Below are positions 53,609-61,415 of a stretch of 64,000 bases of DNA, piece after piece. Source of the stretch: Collinsella aerofaciens (lineage in GTDB: Bacteria > Actinomycetota > Coriobacteriia > Coriobacteriales > Coriobacteriaceae); contig NZ_JAQLFP010000001.1 in assembly GCF_028207065.1 (NCBI RefSeq), positions 164,077-228,076 of the forward strand, given 5' to 3'. The translations under genes were made by a program, and so were the position numbers. A model generated the notes under the pieces. It made no database searches, had not been told where the DNA came from, and worked only from the letters and a program-made list of their open reading frames with translations. Every line of letters starts with the position of its first letter. Position 1 is the stretch's first letter.

Positions 53609-54703
53609 TCAACAACGACATGCGGCAGCTAGAAGCATTGTACCAAGTAGGAAAAGCGTCACGGAAGCGGCGATCCAGTTGTTGTCGGCGGTCTTGGGGA
53701 GTGCCGCACTTGTCGCAGTGGCAGCCTTGGGCTTGGAGGCTTTGGCGACCGTGGTCTTGGTTACTGTCGTTGTTGTCTTGGTTGTCGCGGCCGCTGGTTT
53801 CAGCGCCGGATTTGTCGTGGGCCCTGTGGTGGGCTCTCCGGCAGCGGGGTTAGCATCGGCGGAAGGCTCGCCCGCCCCGCATCCAGGCACATCGCTCCCG
53901 TCGGTCTCCCCCGCCGGAGGCGTGGCGACATCGGGCTCAACCACCACATGCGGTGCCACTACCCCTGCAGCATCCATCACGCCACTAGCACCAAAAGCCC
54001 CGCCAGCAGGCGTCACAAACCGTGCGGACACAAGCGACCCGCCCGTACACGCAGCGCCGCCGTCGGCACCGGCCGCATCAAGCCACGAGGCGTCAACGGA
54101 AAGCCGACAGCCGGCCGCACCATCGCCAAGGCCCGCATCTTGCAGATACACACCGTAGGCGCGCACGCCCGCTCCGGACCCGGCGCCCGCGGCAACGATG
54201 CGCCCGCCGCCGCGCACGGCCATGTCGCCAGCGATCACGCCGGCGACCGCCTCGTCCGTAATATTGGCCACGTCTGCCCGGGCATCGACGGTGCATCCGT
54301 CCACCACGAGCGCCTGCGAAACGTGGATCCCGCACTGCGAGCCCGTCGCCGTCAGGGTCCCGGTGCCGCGAAGCGTCAGGCTGCCCCACACCTCCATGCC
54401 GCACAGCGTGATGTCCGCATCGGGCGCATGCGACTCCGTCACGGAGTTCTGCCCGGCAAGCGTCAGCACCAGGTCGCCGTCGGCGCCGATGGCCTCGCCC
54501 GCGTAGCCGTTGAGCTCCAGATGGTCGGCATCGGTCCAGGCCCAGCCGGGGCCCGACACGCCCGGCTCGTAGTATGTCGCGCCCGCGATGATGAGGCTCT
54601 CCGCGCCCGCAGCATAAGAAGGCCCGCCCAGCAAAACGCATAGGCAGGCCATGGCAACAATCGCAATGTAATGACGGCTGGTGTAGGACTCGGCAGCAAA
54701 CAT
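53609..54703 (-). CDS. Sortase-anchored surface protein with LPKTA signal
   Basis: 364 residues. A signal peptide (HYIAIVAMACLCVLLGG) is followed by repeated beta-strand-rich segments (GSLTLRGTGTLTATG, VRGGGRIVAAGAGSG) of the carbohydrate-binding, right-handed-helix type seen in Coriobacteriia surface proteins. A Thr/Lys/Pro/Ala-rich wall-spanning stretch leads to LPKTADNN, a hydrophobic helix and a short CRC tail, a sortase-type signal with A replacing G. ATG 54703 lies behind GGAGCGGG. A strongly GC-rich gene. The ligand is unknown. Confidence 0.72.
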   Translation of the reverse strand: MFAAESYTSRHYIAIVAMACLCVLLGGPSYAAGAESLIIAGATYYEPGVSGPGWAWTDADHLELNGYAGEAIGADGDLVLTLAGQNSVTESHAPDADITLCGMEVWGSLTLRGTGTLTATGSQCGIHVSQALVVDGCTVDARADVANITDEAVAGVIAGDMAVRGGGRIVAAGAGSGAGVRAYGVYLQDAGLGDGAAGCRLSVDASWLDAAGADGGAACTGGSLVSARFVTPAGGAFGASGVMDAAGVVAPHVVVEPDVATPPAGETDGSDVPGCGAGEPSADANPAAGEPTTGPTTNPALKPAAATTKTTTTVTKTTVAKASKPKAATATSAALPKTADNNWIAASVTLFLLGTMLLAAACRC

Positions 54704-55021
54704 ACCCGCTCCGATCTTCGCGGGAGCCAATAGAATATGCACCAGAAAATGCCCTGGTGGCAGCACTTATTAGTTTAGCGAGATCGATGCAGGAGCAAGG
54801 AGAAATCGCGTGGGCAACTCCCACAATTAGGTGTAAATCGTTTTGCCAGTCGGTGAAAGGAAGAATCGGCTTACAACCTCCGTTTCGATTCTTCAAAAGC
54901 GCAGGTAGCATCCTTCAAATTGACAGCATGATACTCCGAAGTGAATCTGAACTTGCGTCAAGACATCTCAAGCAATCTGAATTTCGTAATGTAGATGCGA
55001 TGCAATAAGAACATATATTCG
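54704..55021. other. AT-richer spacer
   Basis: No gene supported on either strand. It carries the promoter region of the surface-protein gene and the 3' flank of the AAA+ gene. Composition shifts from GC-rich to AT-richer across it. Confidence 0.5.
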
Positions 55022-56230
55022 TTATGTTTGGGTGTTGATGATGGAGGGCTGCGTCGCGATTGAACTGCTCTTTCGGGCCTTCTCTACGAATTCGCTGATC
55101 CAAGATCTTGTTGTGTTCTTGAGGATCCGGATGTTTTCGGTCGCTTCAATGTCGATTTCCATCATTGCCCTGTCGGCGATGTCGTCCGGCAATGTCGGCA
55201 AGCCACTGGGAGCAGTCTCCCTGTACTTCTTGGCAAACATGGATACGTATCTTTCGACAAAGAACTTTTTGTCGCTTACGCTTAGCTTGGAGAAGTGGCT
55301 CATCAAATTGAAGCGGGAGAGGAGTTCTGCCGGGAAAGTTTCATTGATCTTCCCGAGGGGGCAGTTTGTCGTGAATACGATGATGAACCCGCGGAGATCG
55401 TGCTCCATCCCTTGGGAGTCCGTGAACGATCCTGTCTCGAGGAGATCGAGGAAGAAGTTCCAGACGGCGGGTTCAGCTTTCTCGAACTCATCCACCAGGA
55501 GAATTCCGGCATCGGACGAGTCGATCTTCTTTCCCAGCTCGCCTTCTTCGCTTCCCATGTATCCTCTCGGGCTGCCAATCAGGGAGTTTAGAGAGTCCTT
55601 GCTGCTGTAGTTCCCAAGATTGACTTTAGGGAGGGGCTGGCATGGCGCGATTGCCTCGCAGAGAATCTTGGCGACTTCTGTTTTCCCGACACCCGAAGGG
55701 CCAAGAAGGAGCAACGAGAATACCGGCTGCTCGTCGAGCGCGTTGAAGAGCCTGAAGCTGCGCGATCGGGATTCGAAGGAGCGTTTGAATTCGATCTGGC
55801 CTATGAGCTCGCTTTCGAGGGTGGTGAGGACCTGTTTGAATTCGAGTTCGTCGAGGGATACGAGTGTTCTCTTTACTCTTTTGTCCTTCTGGGCGTCCTT
55901 ATCGATCTCGATGTCGCATTCTATAATGTCGTCGAACATGGTTCTCAATTGGTATGCTCCTTCGTTCACGGTTTTATCGTCTCCGATGAAGAGGGTGCCA
56001 AAGGGTAGCTGGTGGACGAGGAGCTCGAATTTCGATGCCAGCTGAAGATCGCCCGAGAGTAACCCCACAAGTGATGAAACGTCCACGACGAGCTTTTTCT
56101 CGGAGAGGAGCTCGGAGATTTGGTCGCTTCCGTGTAGTTCGAGAAGCGACATCAACTTGAAGCCGCCGTCTCCGAGCTGGTCGATCAGGGCTTTATACTG
56201 GGATTTGTTGTATGTGACGAGTTTGCGCAT
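55022..56230 (-). CDS. ClpB-D2-like AAA+ ATPase (accessory)
   Basis: 402 residues. A roughly 165-residue N-terminal region of unknown fold (with KLVVDVSSLVGLLSGD) precedes a AAA+ module of the ClpA/B D2 type: Walker A GPSGVGKTEVAKIL, Walker B ILLVDEFEKAEPAVWNFFLDLL, then TDSQGMEHDLRGFIIVFTTN and an arginine-finger region (LLSRFNLM). No N-domain, D1 or middle domain of true ClpB, and no IGF/LGF loop for ClpP is obvious. It starts 11 bases after the gene upstream; the two form an operon. Function unknown; a defence or stress role is inference. Confidence 0.7.
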   Translation of the reverse strand: MRKLVTYNKSQYKALIDQLGDGGFKLMSLLELHGSDQISELLSEKKLVVDVSSLVGLLSGDLQLASKFELLVHQLPFGTLFIGDDKTVNEGAYQLRTMFDDIIECDIEIDKDAQKDKRVKRTLVSLDELEFKQVLTTLESELIGQIEFKRSFESRSRSFRLFNALDEQPVFSLLLLGPSGVGKTEVAKILCEAIAPCQPLPKVNLGNYSSKDSLNSLIGSPRGYMGSEEGELGKKIDSSDAGILLVDEFEKAEPAVWNFFLDLLETGSFTDSQGMEHDLRGFIIVFTTNCPLGKINETFPAELLSRFNLMSHFSKLSVSDKKFFVERYVSMFAKKYRETAPSGLPTLPDDIADRAMMEIDIEATENIRILKNTTRSWISEFVEKARKSSSIATQPSIINTQT

Positions 56231-56241
56231 GGCGTTGCCTA

Positions 56242-57087
56242 TCAAGCCTCGAAGGACACTGCCTGAATGACAGCAAGGATGTCTATGTAATAGCCCTGTT
56301 CTACCCGATTGCCGCCGCCGGTCATGGCGGTGGGTGACGGGTTCTTTCCGCATATAACAATGTCGTTCTGCGGCGTGCGTTTCGGGTCGTCTGGCTGTTG
56401 GAAGTAATCGAGGGGGCTCTTCATCTGGGCCGGGGTGATTTTCCCTTTGCATATCCCGACGATGCCGACCTTTCCGATGAGCAGGTCGTCGATTGTGTAC
56501 CCGCTTTCGAACATTTCTTCTCCATCGAGGGGAATCTTCGCGTACAGCGGCGTTCTTCTTCTTGCGCGGTTTCCTCTGAGCTTGAAGGCTGCGCCGTCTC
56601 CTATGAAGGATTGCATCATGTGGCCGATGTCGAGGTCTCCGGCATCGGAGACGGTGATTCCGTCGAAGGTCCCGCTCATGATTGCCATGATGCCTCGAAT
56701 CTCCTCCTCATTGATGAGCTCCAGCGAGACATCGCCGATGTATGCGAGGTCGCCTTCTGCAAGCGTTGTTCCGCTTTCGGGGGCTTTGCAATGCTCCATT
56801 ATGTCGGCGAGCATCCGGCTATTTGTGTTCACGTATTCGAGGGTGTCCACGATCTTCTCTTGTTTTTCGTGCCTGACGCTTCCTTCGAGTTTTGCCCTGA
56901 GTTTCGTCAGAAAGGGAGGGTTGAGCTCCGCTTCGGCGTTCAATGATGCTCTCTTTGTCGTCCCGTTCTGGTTTTCCTTGGAGCTTGTAGTCTTGAGTTT
57001 GTTGTCCAGGAGCATCCTCGTCTCGAACACCTTCTGCTGATTCATGTAGTAGACGGTGAAGAGGCCTGGTATTTTATTTTCTGGCAT
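56242..57087 (-). CDS. Unrecognised protein partnered with AAA+ ATPase (possibly DUF6414-like)
   Basis: 281 residues, soluble, no signal peptide or membrane helix. The N-terminus (PGLFTVYYMNQQKVFETRMLLDNK) and the middle (VNTNSRMLADIMEHCKA, EGDLAYIGDVSLELINEEEI) vaguely recall the DUF6414 family, but this is from memory and weak. ATG 57087 has a GGAGGAACT site. It is encoded just upstream of the AAA+ gene, so it is likely its adaptor, substrate or target-sensing partner. Confidence 0.45.
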   Translation of the reverse strand: MPENKIPGLFTVYYMNQQKVFETRMLLDNKLKTTSSKENQNGTTKRASLNAEAELNPPFLTKLRAKLEGSVRHEKQEKIVDTLEYVNTNSRMLADIMEHCKAPESGTTLAEGDLAYIGDVSLELINEEEIRGIMAIMSGTFDGITVSDAGDLDIGHMMQSFIGDGAAFKLRGNRARRRTPLYAKIPLDGEEMFESGYTIDDLLIGKVGIVGICKGKITPAQMKSPLDYFQQPDDPKRTPQNDIVICGKNPSPTAMTGGGNRVEQGYYIDILAVIQAVSFEA

Positions 57088-57362
57088 AGTTCCTCCGCTC
57101 CTTTCCTTTAGCGTGGGGCTGTCGTTGTTTCCGCCCCTCGTTATCCGCGTACCATCCGTTTCACACCATACGTATCATTGCCACTCCGAAAAAGCAATCG
57201 GACCCACCATGCAGCCGAGACGGACAGAAGACCGTGAGCACGGCGAAGAAGACGTGACTGGCGCATCCTTCAATCTATGCAACAAATGAAATCAAGCCGG
57301 CACCGCGCAAGCGCAAAACAAGACCGCTGGCACTGAAGCGCACGGCAAGTGGAGCATCGGTG

Positions 57363-59159
57363 CTACTTCTGTACGGGATACCCAAATCGGCTCTCAAGCT
57401 CCTCCAGATTTCTCAAGAACAAACGCCTTCTCATTGATCCAGTTTTCGTTTCAACGTTCGTTTCTTCCAGTGCAGTCTTTATCTCAAGTATCCATTCAAC
57501 TAAATCCGCCGATGGCACCCCACCCGGAATCCAAACGTTATGAAGATGCACAAAGAACTTGCGAAGCGCCTCTTGATTCGCCGCATCTTCTCTACAAAAT
57601 GACTCGACAATGACTCTCGGACTAGCATTAACCAACACTTTGACATCGCGTTCTGCAGCATCGTTGAGAAGTCGAGCAATCTCCCTGCCCGTCAGTCCCT
57701 CCGCTCCCTCAGATATCATCAACTGACTCGACATCTTTTTATTCAGCTCTGTCCGAGCATAACGCTCAAGTTCTTCGGCGAGCGCCCGTCTTTTCCGCCT
57801 TTCGTCTGCACTAAATACTGGTCCAGAGAGGAGCTCAGAAGCTTTGTCTAGATCGGCATCGATCACTTTCTTGCAATATTTGATAAAGTCATTTTGCGAA
57901 AATGGACATTCCCATTTGAGGTCAGATAGCAGGTAATAAACCTCGAGCACGTCGTGCAAACAATCGACTGAATAATGTGCTCTAGTAACTAAATCATAGT
58001 AACGCTGCGCGAGGCCATCTACATTATCGTCATCAAGATCGTAAGCGCACCGCATACTTTTAGCGATCTCCCTAACTTCGAGGGTATCGCGGTTGCTCGG
58101 GTACCGTTTCCAAATGTATGTTTTAAACCCTTGTTCGAGATCTTCAATATCTACATCGCCTGAAGGGTCGAATGCCTTACCTATCACGGAGAAATCAGAG
58201 TATTGCTCGTAAAGAGACACTCTGCGATCGTATTCCAGCGCCTCCGGACTGAGCCATTCCTCTGGCTTTCCGTTTTGTGGCATGGAAGGTGCGTTCCCCA
58301 TGGAGGTCAACAAAGCAAAATGGACTGCGTCCCGTAGAGCGTAAAACCGGTTTTGAAGTGCAATTCCTGTATTTTGAAGCACCTCAAGGCTGCAAATTCT
58401 TCTGATTAGCTCATGAGCACGAATCATTGCCCGAGCATTTACGCATCCGCTGGCCTCTACCCCCGCAAGTATGGCGCTATGCATATCAAGGTCTTCCGAT
58501 GGGCGACAATCTCCCATGAGAATTTCTTTGGTCAATGCAGACGGGCACGGCTTGAAAGGATAGACTTTCCAAATTAGCTTTTCGCGTACGTCTCTATCGA
58601 ACTCTCGCATCGATTGCACATCACTTCCTTCCCAGGCATTTGAAACCAGCATGACCTTCAATCCAAGTCTTTCGACAAGATCGTTCATCGTTCCGAATAG
58701 CGCCAAATCGTCGCTATGTTTAGAACGCCTCTCCACATCATCGAATACAAGAAAGTGCTTCTTTTTGAGCATTAGGCAGGCAACGGATTGTATCCCGACG
58801 GCGAGATTCACCGATAATCCCGTTCTTTTAATTAAAGCCCTCGAAATACCGTTGAGGGCGCCCCCTATAGTTTTGGCAGCAGCTTGCGCCTTCATACCTT
58901 TATCGCTAAGGTGTACAAGCGCCATCACAATACGTTCGTATAGATCATCAGCAGTGGCAATTCCGAACATGGAAACGCGGACAAGGTTGTATTCGCCCTT
59001 TTCGAGATACTCGTTGAGTTTCCCTTCGATGAATCGGGTCTTTCCCGATCCTCAATCTCCCTCAAGTGCAATTGCATATTGATTGTCCTTATCCTTGAGA
59101 TAGGAATCAATATGATCGAGTAGCTGATCAGCAGGCTCTTTTGACCGGCATGTCTCCAT
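57363..59159 (-). pseudogene. KAP-like P-loop NTPase interrupted by in-frame TGA
   Basis: Reading from ATG 59159 (behind GGAGGA) gives 35 codons, then TGA at 59054-59052 (codon 36), then an open frame to 57363, 598 codons in all. The stop falls in the Walker A motif: ALEGD-stop-GSGKTRF, where KAP-type NTPases have GEWGSGKT, so TGG to TGA is the simplest change. Walker B is LVFDDVER. The downstream part shows no other damage. It is either a recent nonsense mutation, a read-through case or a sequencing error. The 535-residue reading from an internal ATG lacks the P-loop and would not be active. Confidence 0.75.
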
Positions 59160-59261
59160 TATTTCCTCCTGCATAAACTTATAGCGAAAGATTTCCTTCG
59201 CTGCGCTAGATCAAACCGCAACCGAGGTCGCCCCGTTCACAACAATGATGGCATAAGCTCG

Positions 59262-59326
59262 ATCGAATGAGTATTTGAGCGCCCCCCAATATTCGCGGTA
59301 CGGAAACGTGCAAATACTCACTCGAT
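59262..59326. repeat. 16-bp inverted repeat upstream of the P-loop NTPase
   Basis: ATCGAATGAGTATTTG (59262-59277) and CAAATACTCACTCGAT (59311-59326) pair with one mismatch around a 33-base loop. It lies about 100-165 bases before the start of the NTPase gene and could be an operator or a structured leader. The 59160-59423 gap holds nothing else that I can identify. Confidence 0.55.
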
Positions 59327-59423
59327 GCTAGATCTGCGCTAGCGGCCGAGGCCATCGGAGAAGATCTGTTTGTCGCGGGCACGATGACTTCGCGTCGGTG
59401 ATGCCGCCCCTTGTGATTTCAAG

Positions 59424-59686
59424 CTAGTTCGCCGTGGCGGCGTTCCTACGGGGGAAGCGTTGCGGCTCCTCTTTTCTGAATCTGGCAAACCACCTGTAAA
59501 GGCGCGACTCTCTCAAGTGGTTGAGCTTACTCAGTCTTCCGCGCTCATGTTGGACGAGAGGCACCGCTCGATGCGGTCGGCCCATTTGTTCCTGCGATTG
59601 GCGTTTGCTTGCATCACCGCAACCTCTTTGAATTGGCGTTGCAGCATGTTTGCCTTAAGAAAAACAAGCTGTTGAGACGCACCCAT
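59424..59686 (-). pseudogene. IS66 TnpA-like accessory protein remnant, frameshifted
   Basis: From ATG 59686 the frame reads ASQQLVFLKANMLQRQFKEV ... NRRNKWADRIERCLSSNMSAED then stops; shifting frame by one lost base continues SKLNHLRESRLYRWFARFRKEEP to 59424. This matches the pattern of IS66 TnpA proteins (a W.. site followed by a helix-turn-helix and YRWxxxFR). A single missing G after GACTG would restore the frame. No TnpB or TnpC genes are seen, so this is a leftover of an insertion element. Confidence 0.55.
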
Positions 59687-59776
59687 TTATACGCTTACGA
59701 AACGGCAACCATCGATCATCCCTTATTATTCGGAGTTAGAAGTATCGCCCCACGACGCTAAGCCGGTGACCATCCA

Positions 59777-60349
59777 GTGACTTTTGACAACAAAATAGAC
59801 ATCGCCAATCTGATTGTCCAAGCATTCATCGGATTCTTTACCTTGGGGACCTTGATTGCCGCATTGCGGCAAAGCAGCCAGAACAAAAGGAACAGGGAGG
59901 ACGACATCAAGCGGTATCAGCCATCCCGCATATCGGCATGGTACGAAGGGGGTCGAAACCGAACCGATCAGCCCAAGGACAATCGATTCGTCTGGCAGTT
60001 AGTCGTGCTTCGAAACGAAAGCGAGTCCCCCGTCTACGACGTAATCGTCACCTGTGTCGGGATTAGCGGAGCCGGCCCCTCTTTCAAAGGAGAGGACAAC
60101 CGTCCCGCTTTTCCCGACCGCGTCTGCGTCGGCACGCTTCCTCCTGGAGCATGGTACACATGGCTCCCGACGGAAGGGCACGGAATGGGAGTACGCACGG
60201 CACCCGAAACGGCTTTCACCGACGCAAACGGAACTTCGTGGGTTCGGCGAGGCGACGGAAGTCTCGAGGAGATCCCTATGGAGCCGACCTCGTTCTACAG
60301 GCTGCCCCTCCCCTTGACCTGGTACGGATGCAAGAAGCTGACCGAGTAG
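59777..60349 (+). CDS. Hypothetical membrane-anchored protein
   Basis: 190 residues starting with GTG 59777. One N-terminal hydrophobic helix (NLIVQAFIGFFTLGTLIAAL) is followed by a charged segment and a soluble domain (WQLVVLRNESESPVYDVIVTCVG, LPPGAWYTWLP) suggestive of an immunoglobulin-like beta fold. I do not recognise the family. It is next to a broken NTPase and IS remnant, so it belongs to the accessory region. No strong ribosome-binding site is seen at this start. Confidence 0.5.
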   Translation: MTFDNKIDIANLIVQAFIGFFTLGTLIAALRQSSQNKRNREDDIKRYQPSRISAWYEGGRNRTDQPKDNRFVWQLVVLRNESESPVYDVIVTCVGISGAGPSFKGEDNRPAFPDRVCVGTLPPGAWYTWLPTEGHGMGVRTAPETAFTDANGTSWVRRGDGSLEEIPMEPTSFYRLPLPLTWYGCKKLTE

Positions 60350-60451
60350 CCCCTTGGCATCGTCGCTTTAAGCATTGGGTTTTCCGGACTGAGACGCGAA
60401 CTTTCCCGGCCGTTCCGGATAACGGGAAAGTCAGAATCATTCGGGTTTGCG

Positions 60452-60487
60452 GGGCGGGAACGCGAGAGCGACTCCGCCCTTATTTTT
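60452..60487 (+). terminator. Candidate terminator after the hypothetical gene
   Basis: GGGCGG and CCGCCC, 6-bp stem with a 16-base loop, followed by TTATTTTT. A second hairpin (CTTTCCCG / CGGGAAAG) lies at 60401-60430. Confidence 0.4.
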
Positions 60488-60714
60488 CGATACACCCATA
60501 AATTGAAGCGAGATCGGCATCATCATCTCGAAGCACTTACTCACAGATCCATATGGTAAAGGTAGCAATTCACTACCTTTTGTACTAAACTTGATATAGA
60601 AAATCCGATTATCCGCATAAATACAGCATTTAAGGGCTGTTCATCACTTGAAAAAATAAGTGTTTTACCACGAATTTACCATAATTGAATATGAGTCTTG
60701 ATATGACGAAATAT
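60488..60714. other. Composition boundary region, no gene
   Basis: The GC-rich/core-like DNA changes to AT-rich DNA near 60540. An 8-bp perfect hairpin AAAGGTAG-CAATTCA-CTACCTTT (60558-60580) lies at the junction. No open frame is supported. Confidence 0.55.
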
Positions 60715-60756
60715 AAAGGGAGATTGCACGTATAATAAAACCGCGTATCTCCCTTT
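60715..60756 (-). terminator. Terminator of the bacteriocin-export operon
   Basis: AAAGGGAGAT (60715-60724) and ATCTCCCTTT (60747-60756) form a perfect 10-bp stem with a 22-base loop; on the - strand ATATTTC follows. It lies just downstream of the ABC ATPase stop. Confidence 0.65.
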
Positions 60757-60762
60757 AACAAA

Positions 60763-61413
60763 CTATCTAAAGTTTTCTACATTTATAACTCTGGAAAAAC
60801 AATCGCACAAATTCATGTTGTGAGTGACCATGATTATAGTAATGCCCTTTTCATTTAATTCTTTCAAAAGTTTCATCACTATCAATTCGTTCTCTTTATC
60901 AAGTCCAGAAGTTGGTTCATCAGCTAATATAATCTGACTTCCTTGCAAAATCAATTTAATAATTGCAATTCGCTGTTGCTCTCCACCGCTTAACTGATAT
61001 ACTTTTTTGTTAAGCATGTCACTTAGCTCAAATTGCTTTAAATACTTATTGATTAGTTTCAGTTTTTCTTCTTTTTTTACTTTTTTATATTCAAGAGCTA
61101 ATTTTAAATTCCACAACACGCTTTCATCTTCTATTAGTCCATAATTTTGAAATAGATAGCCTATTGTATATCTTCTCAAAATCATAGCATTTTTACCGTT
61201 CATGGACAAATTTTTATGACTATCAATAGTGATTGTTCCCTCGGATATATCAGTAATCAATCCTATTATATTTAAAAGTGTCGTTTTACCTGCCCCGCTT
61301 TTCCCTACAAGCCCCACAAATTCGCCTTTTTCTATTTCTAAAGATAAATTTTCAAATAGAACCTGATTTTTCCCATATTCTTTTTTGACGTTCTTTAATG
61401 TAATCAATGACAT
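60763..61413 (-). CDS. Lactococcin-972-type bacteriocin ABC transporter ATPase
   Basis: 216-residue ATPase with Walker A GKSGAGKTT, signature QLSGGEQQRIAI, Walker B ILADEPTSGLD and H-loop VTHN. AT-rich, Lys/Ile/Asn-rich coding unlike the rest of the window. It ends the three-gene bacteriocin unit with the membrane protein 3 bases before it. In the lactococcin 972 group this ATPase and the large membrane protein form the putative immunity/export transporter. Confidence 0.88.
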   Translation of the reverse strand: MSLITLKNVKKEYGKNQVLFENLSLEIEKGEFVGLVGKSGAGKTTLLNIIGLITDISEGTITIDSHKNLSMNGKNAMILRRYTIGYLFQNYGLIEDESVLWNLKLALEYKKVKKEEKLKLINKYLKQFELSDMLNKKVYQLSGGEQQRIAIIKLILQGSQIILADEPTSGLDKENELIVMKLLKELNEKGITIIMVTHNMNLCDCFSRVINVENFR

Positions 61414-61415
61414 AC

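Noticed and set aside
59052..59054. TGA as selenocysteine codon
   Set aside because: The position is a Walker A Trp, not a redox site, and no SECIS-like hairpin follows directly.
59460..59675. 71-residue + frame
   Set aside because: It is the antisense of the IS66 TnpA remnant.
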